Shown: piece after piece, positions 20,903-23,097 of the stretch
Layout of the letters: every line of letters begins with the position of its first letter
Position numbering within the stretch: position 1 is the stretch's first letter
Assembly (NCBI GenBank): GCA_964586145.1
Contig: CAZPHH010000080.1
Coordinates: 1 to 23,097 of the forward strand
DNA length: 23,097 nt
Source of the DNA: JAFGJQ01 sp964586145
GTDB lineage: Bacteria; Planctomycetota; Phycisphaerae; UBA1845
Reading direction: 5' to 3'
The notes under the pieces: model-generated
What the model saw: only the letters and a program-made list of their open reading frames with translations
What the model was told of the DNA's origin: nothing
Databases searched by the model: none
Program-made: the position numbers and the translations under genes

Positions 20903-21354
20903 GAATCGCACTGTCCAGCGACCATCGCGGGTTTTCCGCCAAGCAACACATGATCGAGGCGCTCCGCCGGGCGGGGCACGACATCCATGACTTCGGCTGT
21001 GACACGCCCGAGGTGTGTGACTACCCGGATCCGGGACTGAAGGCGGCGGAGGCGGTCGCGGGCGGTGAGTGCGACCGGGGCATTCTGTTCTGCGGGACCG
21101 GCATCGGCATGTCCATCACGGCGAACAAGGTGCGCGGCGTGCGGGCGGCGGCGGTCCACGACGAATTGACGACCACGCTTTCCCGCAAGCACAACGACGC
21201 CAACATCATCTGCCTGGCCGCCGACCTGATGGGCGAGGAGCTTATGCGGCGGGTGATCGACGTGTTTCTGAAGACCGACTTCGAGCGGGGTCGACACCAG
21301 CGCCGCGTCGACAAGATCGCCGCCTACGAAAACCACAACGGCCAGGCCGGCTAG
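20899..21354 (+). CDS. rpiB: Ribose-5-phosphate isomerase B
   Basis: A 151-residue cytoplasmic isomerase interconverting ribose-5-phosphate and ribulose-5-phosphate in the pentose phosphate pathway. Family features are SSDHRGF at residues 6-12, the active-site cysteine Cys65 in LFCGTGIGMSI, and SRKHNDANIICL near 95-106. Length is usual for RpiB. The ATG overlaps the stop of the Sua5 fusion (ATGA), with GAGGTGG upstream, so translation is coupled. The gene order matches ywlC-ywlE-ywlF of Bacillus. LacAB-type galactose-6-phosphate isomerases are related, but the motifs and context favour RpiB. Confidence 0.94.
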   Translation: MRIALSSDHRGFSAKQHMIEALRRAGHDIHDFGCDTPEVCDYPDPGLKAAEAVAGGECDRGILFCGTGIGMSITANKVRGVRAAAVHDELTTTLSRKHNDANIICLAADLMGEELMRRVIDVFLKTDFERGRHQRRVDKIAAYENHNGQAG

Positions 21355-21368
21355 ACCGCTTGCCCATT

Positions 21369-21419
21369 CCCTGGGACCTCGGCTTTCTCCCAGGGGCCGC
21401 CAACCTTCCCAGGGGCCGC
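21369..21419 (+). terminator. Alternative-stem hairpin element after rpiB
   Basis: CCCTGGGA (21369-21376) is perfectly complementary to TCCCAGGG at both 21388-21395 and 21407-21414. The latter two lie within a 13-bp direct repeat (TCCCAGGGGCCGC). The single left arm can therefore pair with either right arm, giving two mutually exclusive stems between rpiB and the next gene. No T tract follows. Confidence 0.45.
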
Positions 21420-21442
21420 AGGTCCGCCTGAGGAAATGAAGC

Positions 21443-21784
21443 ATGGCGGATGAACTGTCACCTGAAGTGGACCTGCTGGAACGCCTGTCGGCGGAGGACG
21501 CCAGCCTACACGAGGCCGCGTTTGGATCGTGCTGGGCGTTTCGGGATCTCGCGCACGCCAAGCGCGCCGTCGGCGTTTTTGTCGAGGCTCAGGCGGTGGA
21601 GCTTTACGACGGGCAATCGGAAGCACAGCTCGCCATCCCCTTCCACAGTGCCAGATGGATCATCCAGGACGATGCAAACTGGGAGACGGATGCGCCGTAC
21701 TGGCTCCGGCTGACCCGGAAGGGCTACAATCAGTTTGTGGAGGACAGCGCGAGTTTCTTCGAGCGTCTGTTCCGCAAGTCGTGA
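21443..21784 (+). CDS. Hypothetical protein, 113 aa
   Basis: ATG 21443 is preceded by GAGGAAATGAAGC, a good ribosome binding site, and codon bias is normal. The product starts MADELSPEVDLLERLSAEDA and is acidic, without signal peptide or membrane helix. A hydrophobic middle (WAFRDLAHAKRAVGVFVEAQAV) is followed by a Trp-rich segment (ARWIIQDDANWE). The end, PYWLRLTRKGYNQFVEDSA, resembles the recognition-helix/wing end of winged-helix proteins (LTxKGxxxF), but this is too short to assign a DNA-binding role. It follows rpiB by 88 bp across the hairpin element, so it may be cotranscribed at lower level. Confidence 0.75.
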   Translation: MADELSPEVDLLERLSAEDASLHEAAFGSCWAFRDLAHAKRAVGVFVEAQAVELYDGQSEAQLAIPFHSARWIIQDDANWETDAPYWLRLTRKGYNQFVEDSASFFERLFRKS

Positions 21785-21864
21785 CAGGAGCCTTCGCCGC
21801 GGCCTGAACCTTGCCCGAAACTCGTGAGTGTGGTTGCTGCTTGCGGATGCCGGAAGTCGCAGGA

Positions 21865-22395
21865 ATGAAAAGGAAACGCCCCCTCATCACGCTCTGCGTC
21901 CTGATCGTCCTCCTTCTTGCCGGCCTGGGTGTGTGGTGGCGATGGGTCTTCGTCCCGCTTCCGTCGTACGTGCCGCACGACGACCACTGGAGACTCGTCG
22001 ACAAGCAGACGACGCATTCCTGGGGCCGCCCGTGCGTGTACGGGCGGTATGAAGTCTCTCGCCCGGCCCCCGAGGCCGGGGCGGAGTTGCGTGCCATCAT
22101 CTCCGGGCTTCGCGAGTGGGAGCAGTTCGACGAGCGGACATCGGAGGCTATTCTGGCCAAGATCCGCGAGCGCTGGCCACCGGAGATCGAGATCACGGAT
22201 GATCGTATCATCATGGACGTGGCCCCCCTTCTCGGGTGGAAGTTCGCCCTGCGGACGGACTTGCCGTTCGTGGTCTTGTCCTGGCACGGGTACGAAGAGC
22301 CCGTAACGCATCACCGCATCGCGGTCCGCATCATTGACACAGCGCCGGACCGGTGCATCGTGGAGCTGTGGGATTTCAGGATATTCGATCATTGA
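21865..22395 (+). CDS. Hypothetical membrane-anchored protein, 176 aa
   Basis: ATG 21865 begins MKRKRPLITLCVLIVLLLAGLGVWW, a classic positive-inside signal anchor or uncleaved signal peptide. The remaining about 150 residues should lie outside the cytoplasm. That part is mixed alpha/beta (REWEQFDERTSEAILAKI, EIEITDDRIIMDVAP, ELWDFRIF), with no recognised domain. The frame is open further upstream to 21811 and ATG 21847. The chosen start gives the cleanest anchor and has GGAAG eight bases before it. It follows the 113-aa gene by 80 bp on the same strand. Function unknown. Confidence 0.7.
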   Translation: MKRKRPLITLCVLIVLLLAGLGVWWRWVFVPLPSYVPHDDHWRLVDKQTTHSWGRPCVYGRYEVSRPAPEAGAELRAIISGLREWEQFDERTSEAILAKIRERWPPEIEITDDRIIMDVAPLLGWKFALRTDLPFVVLSWHGYEEPVTHHRIAVRIIDTAPDRCIVELWDFRIFDH

Positions 22396-22503
22396 AACAC
22401 GCGGGGTGCTCGTGGCATTTGCCCTCCGCCGGCCGCTTGACCGACAGTTGGGGGTTGGGCATCATCCCTACGGGCAGTCATCGGCCACCGGAAGCAGACG
22501 ATC

Positions 22504-22938
22504 ATGACCGCTTTGTCCAGGATGTTTGCAGCCGTGCTCTGCATCGCCTTGCCGCTCGGCGCGCTGAGCGGGTGCTCCGTTCCCGGCGTCCGCGGCCCGC
22601 TGGATGGGACCCGGTGGCGGCTGGTCGGCTGGTCGATCAGTCCCATTCACCCGGAAAGCGTGACCATCACGGCCGGGTTCGCCAACGGGCAGATTTCGGG
22701 CAACAGCGGCGTCAACAGCTACAGCGGCTCGTACACCGCGGGCGCGGGCCGTACGTTCTCGGTCGGGTCGATTTCGAGCACGCTGATGGCCGGCCCGGAG
22801 GAGGCCATGCGCGCCGAGGCCGCGTATCTGACGCTGCTTGAAGAAACGCGGTCGTACCAACGGGCCGACGGCACTTTGACGCTGTACGACGCGGGCGGAA
22901 ACGAATCGCTCATCTTTGAAGCCTCGGACGAGTCGTGA
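22504..22938 (+). CDS. META (HslJ-like) domain lipoprotein
   Basis: A 144-residue exported protein. An N-terminal hydrophobic stretch ends in lipobox ALSGC (Cys near residue 24), predicting lipidation and envelope location. The mature part is a META/HslJ domain: LDGTRWRLVGW, FANGQISGNSGVNSYSGSY, ISSTLMAGPEEAM, and the closing ADGTLTLYDAGG..LIF. In E. coli HslJ this domain is linked to heat-shock and novobiocin resistance, but its biochemical role is unclear. ATG 22504 has only a weak Shine-Dalgarno (GGAAG). It is separated from the preceding membrane protein by about 108 bp without features. Confidence 0.88.
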   Translation: MTALSRMFAAVLCIALPLGALSGCSVPGVRGPLDGTRWRLVGWSISPIHPESVTITAGFANGQISGNSGVNSYSGSYTAGAGRTFSVGSISSTLMAGPEEAMRAEAAYLTLLEETRSYQRADGTLTLYDAGGNESLIFEASDES

Positions 22939-22978
22939 TGGGTGACACGTAGGGCACTACTCAAGAGCAGTGGCACAC

Positions 22979-22994
22979 CGGAACGGTTGTTCCG
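22979..22994 (+). terminator. Hairpin after META lipoprotein
   Basis: CGGAAC-GGTT-GTTCCG forms a perfect 6-bp stem 41 bp after the stop. A related CCGGAACGGTT recurs at about 23022-23032. No T tract follows. Confidence 0.35.
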
Positions 22995-23044
22995 TACGAA
23001 GCCGGGTGGAATACCGGTACGCCGGAACGGTTTCACCGGAAATT

Positions 23045-23097
23045 GGTCCGCACGGCGGACCCTACTCCTCCTTGTGGGACCGGCTTTCCAGCCGGTC
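23045..23097. repeat. Composite repeat: palindrome copy 5 plus hairpin, running to the window edge
   Basis: GGTCCGC-ACG-GCGGACC (23045-23061) with its CTAC tail is followed after 12 bp by GACCGGCT-TTCC-AGCCGGTC (23078-23097). This is the minimal form of the two-part unit seen in longer versions at 4674-4820 and 17983-18136. It may continue beyond the window. Confidence 0.8.

Overview
The window is bacterial chromosomal DNA of roughly two-thirds GC by eye, with strong G/C third-position bias in the genes. The mix of a DUF2961/GH172 lipoprotein, orphan sugar-ABC components, YwlC-YwlE-RpiB order, and dispersed GC-rich palindromes with short tandem arrays between genes suggests a planctomycete or similar environmental lineage. 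That placement is inference, because no rRNA or marker with a firm phylogenetic signal is present.

Left edge (1-900): the last 33 codons of a gene end in an Asn-rich formylglycine-enzyme/C-type-lectin-like tail that looks like the variable region of a diversity-generating retroelement (DGR) target. Its template and reverse transcriptase are not in the window. A 32-residue hydrophobic peptide with a strong ribosome binding site and a perfect 13-bp hairpin follow. Next come the replication-restart helicase PriA (+) and a convergent membrane-anchored HtrA/DegS-type protease (-).

Carbohydrate block (4872-11372, all minus): a substrate-binding protein, two ABC permeases, a GH172-type lipoprotein and a GH31 glycosidase form one probable operon for uptake and breakdown of a glycoside. 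No ABC ATPase is encoded here, so a shared ATPase elsewhere is expected. Upstream lie about 540 bp without a convincing gene, a second tiny hydrophobic peptide (25 aa, minus) and a tRNA-Leu(UAA).

Right half (12539-22938, all plus): hutU and hutI (two steps of histidine degradation, without hutH), an unknown 172-aa protein, an aldo/keto reductase, a repeat-rich spacer of about 780 bp, ribD (riboflavin synthesis), an unrecognised 59-aa basic protein, a Sua5/YwlC-YwlE fusion overlapping rpiB by 4 bp, two unknown proteins and a META-domain lipoprotein.

The spacers hold at least two repeat families. One is the palindrome GGTCCGCACGGCGGACC (five copies). The other is a 20-bp-period array capped by the hairpin GACCGGCTGGAAAGCCGGTC (three perfect copies, one shortened, one decayed). 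The two usually occur side by side. The most interesting items are the probable DGR tail, the phospho-arginine-phosphatase-like P-loop in the Sua5 fusion, an AT-rich perfect palindrome at the start of that gene, the two orphan micro-peptides, and the GH172+GH31 transport locus.
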